NCBI GenBank assembly: GCA_002633005.1
Contig: NMRA01000040.1
Coordinates: 329,362-389,361 of the forward strand
Reading direction: 5' to 3'
DNA: 60,000 bases
Source of the DNA: Phoronis australis
Lineage: Eukaryota > Phoronida > Phoronidae
This document shows positions 12,201-22,200 of the stretch, in pieces. The first letter of the stretch is position 1; each line of letters begins with the position of its first letter. The translations under genes and the position numbers were made by a program. The notes beneath the pieces are model-generated. The model ran no database searches. It saw only the letters and a program-made list of their open reading frames with translations, and was not told where the DNA came from.

Positions 12201-15200
12201 TTCTGGAAATTTCCATCGACAGAAAATTTCTTTTGGTTGATCCTACATACAAGGAAGAGGCAGTCATGAATGGCAAAATGGTGATCGCCATGAACAAGCA
12301 CCGCGAGATCTGCACACTCCAGATGACCGGTGACATGATGTTACTGAGGGAACAGGTAAGTGTCTCTGATGCACTGAGGTTTTGATACCAGACAGTGGCG
12401 CTGGTGTTGTTAACTTTTTGTGTAGGGCACATTTGAAGTGCGCAAGTTCATTTTTTTACTTTAAGGCTGCCCAACACAGAGTCAAAGGCTTGTAAAATGA
12501 TGTAAAATAGTGAAAATACTAAAAATATATAATAATGTATATAATAATATATAATAGTAATGATAATATATTTTAGTACCGTCACTCATTTTATTTTTAT
12601 TATTTTTACTATTTTATATTCTTATTCGTCAGTAACTGCACGGCATTCCAACATCTATTTGATTTTTTTGTAAAATGATGGCTTTGCAGTGCTCATCCTG
12701 GCAATGTGTGTTAATAAATTTTGAGATTGTAAACGGGTCAATTCAAAAGTTAAGAACTGTTTGTCTGCTCAATACTATTTTGAATTGACAAGTTTTTGAA
12801 TCATTGGGATCTGTAAATTGCTGGTCATGATTTGGTTGGTTTTTTAAGTATAGCTTGATGGATGTGTTGTTTTAAAGGAGCTATGGGATTCTTATTTTTC
12901 GGAATGCATGATATCTCTTTTAGTTTTGAAGTTAATGTCTCTCTGTGAACGTAAATTTGCGTGTTGTCATGACCACTTTGTGTCCTTCCCCAGGTGCTCA
13001 GGTGTTCCAATATGGCAGCTGTAAAAGTGGGTGAAATAACACAACTTATTCAGAAGGCCCTGGAGAATGATGCAAACGCAAGGTCTGTTTTAGCATTATC
13101 CTGTTGACACTCGTTGTTCTAATAAACTCATTGTAATTTATGTGCTCGAGACTTGTGCAGATTGCATTGCATCATGCAATGTTAAAAGAGGGAGGCATTC
13201 AAGTGATGATTTTGTGTTTATGTTTGAATGAATATTTTGATTTATATATCGCACGACTGGCACATTATTTTAAGTTTGAGGTTAAAAGTGTGTACAATGT
13301 TTACGTGTAGAGAACCAGAAATTGCTAAAAGTAAAATTAAAGTCTTTGTGCTGTTAATTTTAAAATTTTTCGCTAAGTATTGTTTGCTTTCAAAGGAATT
13401 AATAAAGGTTTATTTAAGCTGATGTTCATTTTTTGGCTCCAACCAATAAAATTCCCTCACCTGTCTAAAATTTATAATCTCTGTGTAAAACAATCATTGT
13501 TCTCTGTTGGTTACCTATAACTCTAAAAAATCTCGCTGTTAATTGACAGTTTTAGGATATTGCTCTCTCATTGGTTGGGACACTTATTTTTCTATTGCTC
13601 ACAGAGCGAATGGAGCCCAGTTTGGCTTCGCCGAATCAATAACAGCTGACAAAGTGACCACCCATGTCATGACGGAGGAACCCATTGTCATCAACTCGGC
13701 ACACCAAGAAGCCAGGCAGATCATTGACCACAGTTTAGAAGATATGGAGACAGATGACATTGAAGTCCGTATTAAGGTATTACAATGTCAGTTTTGTTCT
13801 TGCATGAGCAGGAAACGTAATAATCATTGTCAAGGACGTCATTGATATCAGCATGGAAGATACAGACACAGATAATACTAAAGTCTTTCTCAAAGGATCT
13901 AAATGTCAGATTTGACCCCTGGTGTCAACTCTGCAACTCGTGCAATGTGTAGTAAAATTTTGTTGATATTGAACGCCGATTGTTTTAAAGAATTTGACAT
14001 AAAACTAGGTCGTGGATCAGCAATGGTGTGAATTCGTGGTTGGAAAAGTACCTGTTGGTTATACAGCATTGTACATTTATTCTAGGGGATGTTTCTCGTT
14101 TTTTGTCTGAGTTTTAGGGCTGCTTTGTTAGAGATACCAGATTTTGGCTTTGTGCATCCTGCAACTCAGCAACATTTTGTACTAAGTTCTGACTTCAAGT
14201 CAGGTTTCCTGCTGATCCAGTGAAAATTCCATTTAAATGACCTCCATGAAGATGTTTTGACCTGCAATGTGGACATCACTTTGATTCCAGTGAGGATGAT
14301 TTCAACTGGAATCATCAGTTTCGAGTCTATGAAAGAAATGTTTGGCCAAGATGTATACAAAGATGTCCCAGTGGTGTCACTAGTTGGATTATGAGAAAGG
14401 GCAATAGCCTGATATAACGTGCCCACATCTTGAGAACCAGTTTGATGCCCGTTATTTAGTGGGGAAAACTGGTTCTCAAAATTTGTGCATGTTATATCAG
14501 ACCATTACCATGAGAAACTGCCTGCTTTTTACTGTCAGAGGAGAACAGGAAATAATTATTAATAGTTTTGTAATCGCGGTAACAAATTTATGTCTACCTG
14601 TTGGTTAAGACAGGAGCTAACCTGTTTATGTTGCAAACTGTGTTATGTTAAAGCGGTTACCTCGCAGTGAATAATGTTCTCTTTGTGACTCTGCTCAGTA
14701 CTGTTCCTAAGGTTTGACTTGGTTCCTGTGTTGTATACACACAGGTACACATGTTTCTGCTGAAACGTCCTGTTGTGTCTTTCTATTTCTTTTACTTCAG
14801 TGGCTGTCTAAAATGCATTCACGTTCCTGAAGAACATATGGATACTCTGTTCTGTGTTGGTAGTAGTAAAGGTTATGTCTGTTGTGAATTTCAGAGTCTT
14901 GGCACTGGTGAGATTGGTGTAGGAGGGGACAATACATGGGGCATTGATGAGGGGCTGAGAGGAGACAGTAAGATCAAAACAAATTTTGAAAAGCCAAAGC
15001 CCACCTCCATGCCTACAGGTAGGCTTGGTCGCAGATCATTTAAGTCAATAACTTACTTCTGAAGTAAGGCTCTATTAATGCAGCACAAAACTTTTTCAAA
15101 TTTAACACATTGAGTAAAGAAATTCAATATTTATGCGCCCACATATTCACATGATCATTTATCGTAACCAGTCTATGGTACACATATGTGTTAATGCCCA

Positions 15201-16565
15201 TACTTAACCATATCCATAACCAGTCAGATGTGTGTAGCACCTACACCTTTTACCATAATCAGAATGTTGTGCCAATCAGACATGAGTTAACGCCCATACT
15301 TTACCATAACCAGGCGTGCGTTCAGTAGACGCTAGGACCTACGCTAGGACCTAGCTAAAACCTAGTCAAAGTCACGTGTTCTAATTTAAAATGCACGGCA
15401 ATATCTCACGTAGTCTCGCGAAGTCTTGCTTTTTAGCGAGGTCCTAGCGTTACTGAACGGGAGGCAGTATGTGGCGTGTCAATCAGAAGTCTGTTAACAC
15501 CCACACTTTACCATAACCAGCATGTGGTGTGTCAGACACAATTGTGTTAACGCCCACTTTTTATCATAACCAGTATGTGTTGTCAGAAGTGTGTTAACTC
15601 CTACTCTTTCACTTACAGGGGGAGATTTAAGTGGAGATAGTGAAGAGGAAACAACGATGATCTTGAGTCAGGAGGAGCTGGGCTTGTCAAGTAAAAGGTA
15701 ACCTTTCTAGATTTAGCACAGAGGATAGTTTAAAACAGTTATGGCCCTGTTATCTTCAAAAAAAACTTAGTTTAGACCACTTACCATTATATAGTTGGTC
15801 TCAAATTGTCCCGTTCTCAGTTTTGAAGGGATGTCAGGGTTTGGAGCAGTTCATTGTGTCTGTGACCAGGGCTATTAGGTTGGCTTCAGGTGACTGGTCA
15901 TTTTGTGCTTCAAGAGTGGCTGCATTTACAAACTGTTTGTTCTCTCCAAGCCAAGAAATCACTTCACTTCCAGTTTTGCAACTATTTGTTGTCTAAATCA
16001 AAAGTTACTGTTATTGCAGAAGGTGGATTCTTGCCAGTTTTGTCATGTCATCATCTTGGCACATCATATAATATAGCTATTGATGTAACAGTCATTAAAA
16101 TATGCAAAGGGTAATTTGGAACAATCCTCAGGGGGCTAGAGATTTATATGTGAGGACATCCATAATACTATAGTGATCAGGAATTGAATTTTACTCAAAT
16201 CAGAAATAGGACTATGGTTGTCGTTTGTAGTTTGAATGTTCGCTGAAATCGGCAATAGTTAGATATTACGTGCCCACATTTGTAGAACCAGTTTGATGCC
16301 CTTTATTAAGTGGAGAAAATTGGTTGTCAAAATGCAGGCACATTTTATCCAAATATTACCCTAAAAATGTTGATTGTAACTAATTAACTTTGCATACAGT
16401 AGAGTTGGCTTGGGACTTTTTGATACAAATGGGTGGGTTTTGATGCAGCTCAACTCTATTGCGTTGTTTGTGACTATTTTTCTTCGTTCCAGTTCGCCAC
16501 GAGATCCTGTCTCCAAAAAAGATAGTGTAAAGAAATCAAAGAAAGTGAAAAAGAAAAAGACTTGA
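241..16565 (+). CDS. EXOSC9: EXOSC9 / Rrp45, RNA exosome core subunit (13 exons)
   Basis: Exons: 241-306, 2468-2562, 3195-3314, 3739-3841, 4861-4958, 5437-5473, 6161-6243, 12223-12355, 12994-13082, 13605-13776, 14895-15018, 15619-15697, 16493-16565. Every junction has GT/AG and matching phase; the total is 1272 bases, 423 residues plus TGA (human about 439). The start at 241 is chosen because MRETPFSNCEKEF matches the family N-terminus; the open frame before it has no ATG. Recognisable stretches are AQVSCEVTQPKSNR (exon 3), CIDTESLC (exon 4), NLIDASSIAAIAAL (exon 5), PIPLSLLHMPLCVTFAFF (exon 7), MNKHREICTLQ (exon 8) and QFGFAES (exon 10). The last exon is a Lys-rich tail. Rrp45 is a non-catalytic RNase PH-fold subunit of the six-member exosome ring, acting in 3'-5' RNA processing and decay in nucleus and cytoplasm. 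The C-terminal third is acidic and less conserved, as usual in this family. Intron 7 (6 kb) hosts another gene on the opposite strand. Confidence 0.96.
307..2467. other. EXOSC9 intron 1, includes a 13-bp x 3 tandem repeat
   Basis: A 2.2 kb intron with no coding exon that I can support. At 909-946 the 13-base unit GCGYRTGACACTG is repeated almost perfectly three times. The open frames here are short and without family resemblance. Confidence 0.6.
2963..3130. repeat. Dispersed intronic repeat, copy 1 (second at 5070-5270)
   Basis: This stretch, ending before EXOSC9 exon 3, resembles 5070-5270 in intron 5. Both share in order a TTTTCTCA..TTTTT block, a TANGTRGCAC block, TTTACCATGTC, a TCTGTAC block and a CTTTGAAAATGA-like block. 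The copies are diverged and no terminal structure is visible, so the class is unknown. Confidence 0.5.
4085..4640. repeat. Tandem partial + full copies of a ~390-bp intronic repeat
   Basis: A full unit at about 4254-4640 begins GTAGTGAGTATTGAT and ends near GGTCACGTG. A partial unit precedes it at about 4085-4250 (shared TGTCCAAATTTGGCTA, ATTGTTCTCCAA, TTTCATTGTTGCATGAGGCGCT). A third copy is at 5474-5878 in intron 6. Class unknown; no terminal repeats recognised. Confidence 0.65.
5474..5878. repeat. Third copy of the ~390-bp intronic repeat, starting exactly at a splice donor
   Basis: This copy begins at the GT of the exon 6 donor (GTAGTGAGTATTGAT) and runs to the GATCACGTG motif. It is co-linear with 4254-4640 at about 75-80% similarity by eye. 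The first bases of intron 6 are therefore shared with sequence in intron 4. Confidence 0.65.
6607..10235 (-). CDS. Secreted coiled-coil protein with CNTNAP-type fibrinogen-like domain, nested in an EXOSC9 intron
   Basis: Two exons on the - strand: 10235-9821 and 7208-6607 join in phase (415+602 bases) to 338 residues. Exon A encodes a signal peptide (MHAAQRSLWLLLAAVLS), then a roughly 90-residue heptad-rich coiled coil (LSTQLRDLGEENDELRRQLE). Exon B starts with SSCKELRLAGYLESGHYVID, typical of fibrinogen-like domains, and continues in the form seen in contactin-associated proteins and neurexin IV (CxCG, CNCDA and GPLYCYG near the end) rather than the ficolin form. It ends at TAA 6607-6609. 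The likely role is an extracellular adhesion or recognition protein that oligomerises through the coiled coil; ligand unknown. The 3' part of exon A is repeated at 9244-9414 and most of exon B at 7808-8163, both next to single N bases, so the true copy number is uncertain. Confidence 0.85.
6852..8757. repeat. Direct ~950-bp duplication joined at one N (7807)
   Basis: Unit 1 is 6852 to about 7800 and unit 2 is 7808 to about 8757, nearly identical throughout exon and intron. The left limit of unit 2 is exactly the single N, which is what an unmerged overlap between allelic contigs looks like. A real tandem duplication cannot be excluded from the sequence alone. Confidence 0.8.
7808..8163 (-). 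pseudogene. Second, truncated copy of the fibrinogen-like exon B
   Basis: Encodes the same 117 or so residues as the 5' part of exon B (from SSCKELRL to IDWFSRD), with acceptor ATTTTCAG|A retained, then stops at the N at 7807. The duplicated block is 6852-7800 versus 7808-8757 with few differences, including the downstream intron sequence. The copy lacks the Cys-rich C-terminal half. An assembly artefact is more likely than a biological truncation. Confidence 0.7.
8834..9090. mobile_element. G/C-hairpin MITE-like element
   Basis: Ends CATGCGTGCACCCAG and CTGGATGCGCACATG are near-inverted copies. Just inside the left end is a strong hairpin, GGGGGGCTC AAAT GAGCC(C/T)CC, flanked by further G and C runs. 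A second copy of the inner part follows the N at 9415. No transposase frame is present; the open frames inside are products of the repeat. Confidence 0.55.
8843..9991. repeat. Direct ~570-bp duplication joined at one N (9415)
   Basis: Unit 1 is 8843-9414 and unit 2 is 9416-9991. Both carry a G/C-rich hairpin element followed by the 3' part of exon A. Scattered substitutions separate them (TCCTGT versus TCCCGT), as between two alleles. Confidence 0.8.
9244..9414 (-). pseudogene. Second, partial copy of coiled-coil exon A
   Basis: Matches the last 170 or so bases of exon A (9821-9991), including the GTAAGC donor, with a few single-base changes. It ends at the N at 9415. The block 8843-9414 is repeated as 9416-9991. 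Confidence 0.7.
11739..12156. mobile_element. Fold-back MITE with 6-bp target duplication
   Basis: The first ~44 bases (GTTGCAGCTCAAACTGATG...) are repeated inverted at the end (...CATCAGTTTGGGCTGCAAC), including the GCACCAAATTGATTTG block. Flanks show the direct repeat AGAATT at 11733-11738 and 12157-12162. A second inner inverted pair (GACAATGAGTGC / GCACTCATTGTC) makes the whole 418-bp element a long palindrome. No coding capacity. It ends 66 bases before EXOSC9 exon 8. Confidence 0.85.
12480..12640. repeat. A/T-rich low-complexity fold-back
   Basis: Runs of TATAATAAT-like sequence with mirrored AAAATAGTGAAAATACTAAAA and TTTTTATTATTTTTACTATTTTA arms, in EXOSC9 intron 8. No other structure seen. 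Confidence 0.45.
14399..14509. mobile_element. 111-bp hairpin MITE, copy 1 (8-bp target duplication)
   Basis: Termini GGGCAATAGCCTGATATAAC and its near inverse GTTATATCAGACCATTACC flank an inner inverted pair TTGAGAACCAGTTT / AAAACTGGTTCTCAA. Perfect direct repeats ATGAGAAA lie at 14391-14398 and 14510-14517. An 8-bp duplication fits hAT-type insertion. Related copies are at 16251 and 23130. Confidence 0.85.
15165..15612. repeat. Minisatellite (~50-60 bp unit) in EXOSC9 intron 11
   Basis: About six imperfect units share the core GTGTTAAYGCCCAYACTTTACCATAACCAG plus a TGTGGTGTGTCAGA-like part. The array abuts the exon 12 acceptor region and is interrupted by a MITE at 15320-15458. Confidence 0.75.
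15320..15458. mobile_element. Palindromic MITE with GTTCAGTA..ACGCTAGGACCT ends, copy 1
   Basis: Left end GTTCAGTAGACGCTAGGACC and the inverse of the right end (GTTCAGTAACGCTAGGACCT) match over about 20 bases. The interior holds CACGTG and TCTCGCGAAGTCTTGC. It splits the minisatellite. Relatives are at 36191-36327 and, in reverse and more diverged, 55020-55169. Confidence 0.75.
16251..16370. mobile_element. Hairpin MITE, copy 2
   Basis: Same family as 14399-14509: GGCAATAGTTAGATATTACG start, AGAACCAGTTTGATGCCC and GTGGAGAAAATTGGTTGTCAAAA in the middle, AAATATTACC end. The target repeats are imperfect (CTGAAATC / CTAAAAAT). It lies in EXOSC9 intron 12. Confidence 0.75.
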
Positions 16566-17220
16566 TCAGTTTACCTTTTATGCTTTTCACTTTTAAATTA
16601 TATATTTTATATTCACATTGTAATATACTATTTTATTGAAACAGGATGTTTTGAGTTTCATCTTCAGTGCGACTAGATAATGAAGTAGTCTTTGGTGTTG
16701 TGGAAAAAATTGGGATGCATTTAATGTTAGGATCTTAGGAGGGACTAATTTTAGATTGTGCAACAGTTCAGTGCTTACAAAATGACAAATTTCTTTAAAA
16801 GCTTTAATTCATGAGAGTTTATAAATTAATATTGGTATTGGAAAATGGACAAACTTCATAAATAGGTTCAAGTTAGTTACGGGATGGGAATTTTAACTTT
16901 CGTTTTCTTTTCACTCTGCGAAAATAAAAGGAATGCGACACAGTGTCACAAATCAAATTTCATTTTACTGAATTTACTCAGATCTAATCAAAAGGTCTGT
17001 ACTGCCCTACCACCCACAATACTAGGACTTCCCAGAGTGCAAGTTAATTTTTTAACAAATTTAAAGTTAAATTGCACCAAATAAATGCCTAATCATATAT
17101 CTATACCTTGTTAACATCTGTTTTACGAGAAATAGCAACAATGGTGCCTTTGAAATTAAGTCAAGACAATTCTGATATTTTCAGAAATATTGGGAGCTTA
17201 TAGTTTGCAGATGTAGTGTT

Positions 17221-17226
17221 AATAAA
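17221..17226 (+). terminator. Probable EXOSC9 polyadenylation signal
   Basis: AATAAA followed by AGTGTTTTTTGT, a GT/T-rich downstream element. It gives a 3' UTR of about 650 bases. Earlier A/T-rich hexamer variants exist, so this is the best but not the only candidate. Confidence 0.5.
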
Positions 17227-18626
17227 AGTGTTTTTTGTACATATCTATAAACATGTCTCACTGGTCCCCTTACCCACATGCGGTGAGAAATTATTCCCGA
17301 TGCAAGAGAAATCTTGGCGAGACATTCACCTCACCTCTCGAGGCAAAATCCTTACGGATAATTTTGTAATTTTGCCGCAGACGTGACCTATGTGTAGAGC
17401 TTATTTGCATTACTGGCACCTAGCTCTCCATCTACAGTGGCCCTAGAAGGATCAACACAATAAAACACAGGTTCGAGCTCAACATTTATATTACAAAAAA
17501 GTCCATGGCTACAAAAGTAGGGGTACTGCTATTTACAAGTATACAGTGAGAGGTATATGTTTTATGCAAATGAGCATTTTAATAAATAAGTAGACTGGTT
17601 GTTTAGAAATTAAAATTCAAATCAAAGAAAACGTACACCTCTGACCAATGACTATCACATCATGCCATTTATTACGTTTATTGGTATTTAAAGAACACCA
17701 ATTAACATAATATTCAACTCCCCAATTCAGTACTATTTAAAACGATGGCTCGAAATAATAGAAGCAATTCAGGTAACAAAAGCATTTACTTTATTTACTG
17801 ATCTCTATTGTCCACACACCGTCCACTCCAAAACAAAGTTCCCACAGATTCTATGACGAGGTCAGTAAAAGTAAATTTGGTTCTGGTCCATTGCTCTGAA
17901 AATTGATACCGCGGTTTAATATTTTTTAGCTATTAGTGATATCTGCTAAAGAGGTGTTGGAAAAGCTTATTTTCACAGAAATTTACTTGATACGAGCACA
18001 TTAAAATATGCTTTTTAGCTGAAGTTGGACACAAAAAAGACCTACATATTGGCTAAATAAAAGGCTAGCTGGGTTACTGTTATGAAGTGGAAGTGAGTGG
18101 TGAACAAAATATACCCTTCGAAATTAAAACGACACAGAATAGAACAATTAAAACCATCGAAATCTTGTCAACGTATTCGGCCCCGCGTAATACTCAGCTC
18201 GTGTCACACTGAGCACAAACTGGTCAACATAAAAATATACCGAGCTTACAAATCTATTTTGCGGTCACAGGCAACTCACCACCACACATACTCAAAACTC
18301 GGGTAGAAAAATTGATTAGCTCAATTGCACAAATAGCCATTGTGAGGCGGTTCTACGGTGGGGAGCGAGACTTCACCCGGTCCCCAAGCGTGAAGGGCTC
18401 ACCATGAAAAGTAGTCCCGAACTGATCAGTCAACAGCGGCAGCATACAAAACCACAATCATCCATCATCAAACACGCAAGACCAGATCTGTAATTCTCAG
18501 CATTTCAAAGTCATGATTACGTAATCACCATCTCCTCAGGCCCGTGTGTATGTGTGTGCGCGCACGCGCGCGGAGTTCCACACAAGTGACAGAAAATGAA
18601 CCCAGGTCCACCGTCCAATGTGTAAT

Positions 18627-18632
18627 TTTATT
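18627..18632 (-). terminator. Candidate cyclin A polyadenylation signal
   Basis: TTTATT on the + strand reads AATAAA in the cyclin A direction, about 635 bases after the stop codon. The same hexamer at 17790-17795 is an alternative. Confidence 0.4.
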
Positions 18633-19265
18633 TTCCCAACAGCAATTAAGAACACCAACATCGGCACCACGAACCATCAGTTGTTGGACATTATAGTTCA
18701 ATTCTGACCCTTTTATGGAAGCCCGCACAACTCAATATTAGAAAGATCTCCTGCTAGCAATTTCTGACCGTGTAACACACTCAAAACGATAAATCGACTG
18801 AAGCATTATCTCCCCTTTCCGAAATTTCTATTTTCCCAACACTTTCTCACTTTTCACTTTCAAAAATTGTTCTCAAGAGCCAGCTAAAATAGCAATTGTA
18901 TAATTTTGGCACCAGGTCACTAAAGTTTGCACTGATTGCAGAGACAGCAAGAAATTGCTAGCAGAGGACACTGCTACAAGTACTCATATATACAGGACAA
19001 GATACAATAAGTTTTGCAAGCACCGAAGCTAAGAAAACCTTGTTTCACACCGAATTCTTAATTCAGCAGACGACAGGTTCTCCAGGTACGGGACCTACAA
19101 AACCGACTACTTCTCCGAGTGTTTACGTCCTTCTGTATTCTACAACAGACTGAAGGACCAAGTCTGGGAGGCAGTTTGTAGCTGGTTGATTCAACCGAGA
19201 TACATTACATCACAATGACACATATATATAAATATACAGATGCAAGGACCAGGTAGCTGGTTCAG

Positions 19266-22200
19266 CTAGTTGAAGGAGGCAAAGTCTGGCAGGCAGGACG
19301 GCACCATGGTCATGGACACATTGTGGAACCTGTACAGAGAAAGCAGTAACAGTGGATGAAATTTATTCAAATAACAGTAAAACTCGGGCATGCACGAGTC
19401 GGATTGTTGCTTAACTTGTACAAAGGTCAACAGTACCGTTGTTCTGGTTCGTGCACTCGGAACTTCAGATAAGTCAGATTTCGTCATACACGCATAAAAT
19501 ATCCTGTTGGAGCAGATTCATAAAATCATAACCATTTTGTAATTCTTACGTTGAGCTCAACATCCACCTCCGCGACGTATTCTTTCGGTCGCACCCTCTG
19601 AATGTACAACTCAGTAGGTTGACCATGTCTGCGGCACAAAATGGCCATTCTTTTTAAAGGACCATTTCGAAAGACTTTAATTTAACGTCTTTTACTTATG
19701 AAAGGTATTTCAAACCTACCTTTAATCAACATTTACAAAAACACAATTTATAAAATTCAAACCAGAAGTTGTGATGCTGTGATCAACTGGCACAATGCTA
19801 GTAGTGCATGCCTGACAGGCTGAATTGCTGTTGTATTCATTTTACTACCTGTTTCTGGCGTCATTGCTCAAGTCAAATTCAAAACACCATTTACAGAAAT
19901 CGAGCCAAATGCTAAAATTGACCAAAAACTCCTTGAATTCCAATTTAATCCTACTTAATAAAGACACCTGTGAAAATTTTGAAACATTTTCTCACCACAG
20001 GTAGTCATAAGCAGTTTTTATATGAATGGGATTTCATTAGTGTATGTTGGCAGCAAATTTTATTTAATGCAAGTGCTGTTCAAAAGCAAATAAAAAACTG
20101 CTAACATACAACACCAACAAAGCCTTATTCGTATATAAACTATACCAGTACCTACGCTGCTTCTGCAGATTCTATCGTCCTCAGAGACCTCTTAATAAGT
20201 TTGAAATAACACGCTCTTGTATTGGCACACAATGCAATAGCTGATCCAGGTTTATTGCAAAAACGATGAGAACACGTAAACACGTCAACTCTTCTTCCGG
20301 GATCAAAGTGAGAAGCCATATTTTGTTCAGTGGCACTTGAATTAAAGAACTGGACTTCCAACAGCAAGCATGCACGTTGCAACAGAACAGCGGACGGGGT
20401 TACACTTGTTCTTACAAAGAGTTGAACAATTTTTTGACACCCTGTTACTTTTAGGCGATGCTCTCTGAAGACCCATCTGCAACCAAGCTTCAGCTACGAA
20501 TGCTCAGTGCTCACAAAATAAGTACATTGTTATCACTGTTGCTACTCTAACTAACGATGTCATTACTCCCCTTATGCCATTTCCGTTACTGCTATTATTG
20601 AAGGCCAATTAATAAACTCACTTTGCGTGTTTGTACTTCTCCACGATGGCCTGCTGTGGGTTGGAATGGGCGTTCCTCATTGTGTGATACACGTGCGAAA
20701 GGCAGTCGCCAAAGTCCAGAATCTGGTAGCCCGTCACGTGGTACAGGCGCTGGCTCTGGAGGGGCGTAAAGGTAAAGAGTGATTAGAATGGAAGCGGTCA
20801 ACGGTTCCAGGTGTTCTGAACTGACCACTTTATTGTGTTCGGACAACAAATACAGAAGCGGCACCTGTCTGACACAAACGCCACCTATAAGGGACTGTTG
20901 GACTGTATACAACACCAGGCTGGCGAGGAGAAAATGTCGCAGCAGTTAGACAATTTGGGGGGGAACTGGTACGACCAGATTTGGCAGGTGCTAACCATCA
21001 TTGGATGGGTGGATGTCTCGGGACGTTACTCATGTCGACAAGGTGAATTCCGGTGTGTACCAAACATTGCTGAGAGACCCCCTATTGCGGGTGCTAGGTC
21101 TGCTAATTCCCACCCCCATTCGCGGGTTAAAGTTTTCTGCCTCAACGAAATGGAAATTTAGGGGTCTATTGGGCCCCACAAAACTTGCTGAAAAAGTACC
21201 GCCTACCCACAGTTTTTGGTACACGCCTGCGGGTACCTTGTCAATATGAATGACTTCACCGATGGATCTTATAAATTTGGGTGGCTATGCGTCCTTTACA
21301 AAGGAATCCGGACTTTAACACTGCTGTCTCATTCCAAGTTTAAGCTCAGACACATACCCAACAAAATGTTTTTGAAGTAACAGTTGTTAGATGAAGATCA
21401 AGAACAGTGGTCTGTTTCATGAAAAGATTTAAGACAGAAATTTTGTCTTTCACAGTTACCAAATAAAGGTTTAGCCGTGTATTGTGTTAGCACATCACTG
21501 CTTGGAAATAATTTGTACAAATTGTCTCAGTAACTAGCAGTTAGGGGTGTATTCCAAGATGCTTTGGTCTTTTGCTAAATTGTGTTTAAATTCTTTTTCA
21601 GAAATATTTGTGTGTGAGATCAAATTTCTGTCTAAGTCACTTTTCATAACGCAGACCATGGATGAAAGGCAAACCCTGCCATACTTGATATGGGTACCCA
21701 CACTGCTTCTGGCAGCATATCTATTCCCTGTCAGTACAGTTGAACCACGTTACAAAGGACCTCCCTCGAATGTTCAAAGGCACATCGAAACTGAAATTCA
21801 CCATGACCAAATCAGATTGCACAGTCAGTGCATTCGAATCAGGACTTGTTGTGAGCGGGCGTTATAAACTAGGTGCATTGTAATGCAGTTTGACAGTACA
21901 CAGTGCACGTACTTATAGACAGTTACCAGGTTTATGGTTGAAACCACACTATTAAGGTCATGTTTCTTAGGGGCAAAATATTGAAGCTGTTGCAGTGCTA
22001 CAATAGTGAAAAAGGAACACTTCACGTCCATCCAAGGCAATAGAATAGCACGAACAGCGTACAGATCACCACAGCAGTTGGTATTGAGTGCCTTATCTCA
22101 AACAAGCCGTTACCTATGATTAATTGACCTACCCAGGCTGGTTTATGTAGAGCGTAGCTGGCCATACAAACACAGGCAGCAGCGATGGTGCTGGGGAGAA

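Larger units (their letters stand above)
16566..19265. other. Convergent intergenic region between EXOSC9 and cyclin A
   Basis: This 2.7 kb stretch between two stop codons must hold both 3' UTRs. It has the + strand AATAAA at 17221, and on the - strand AATAAA at 18632-18627 and again at 17795-17790. If cyclin A uses the far signal, the two transcripts end within 0.6 kb of each other. No other gene recognised; a short CG/GT-rich run lies near 18545-18572. Confidence 0.5.
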
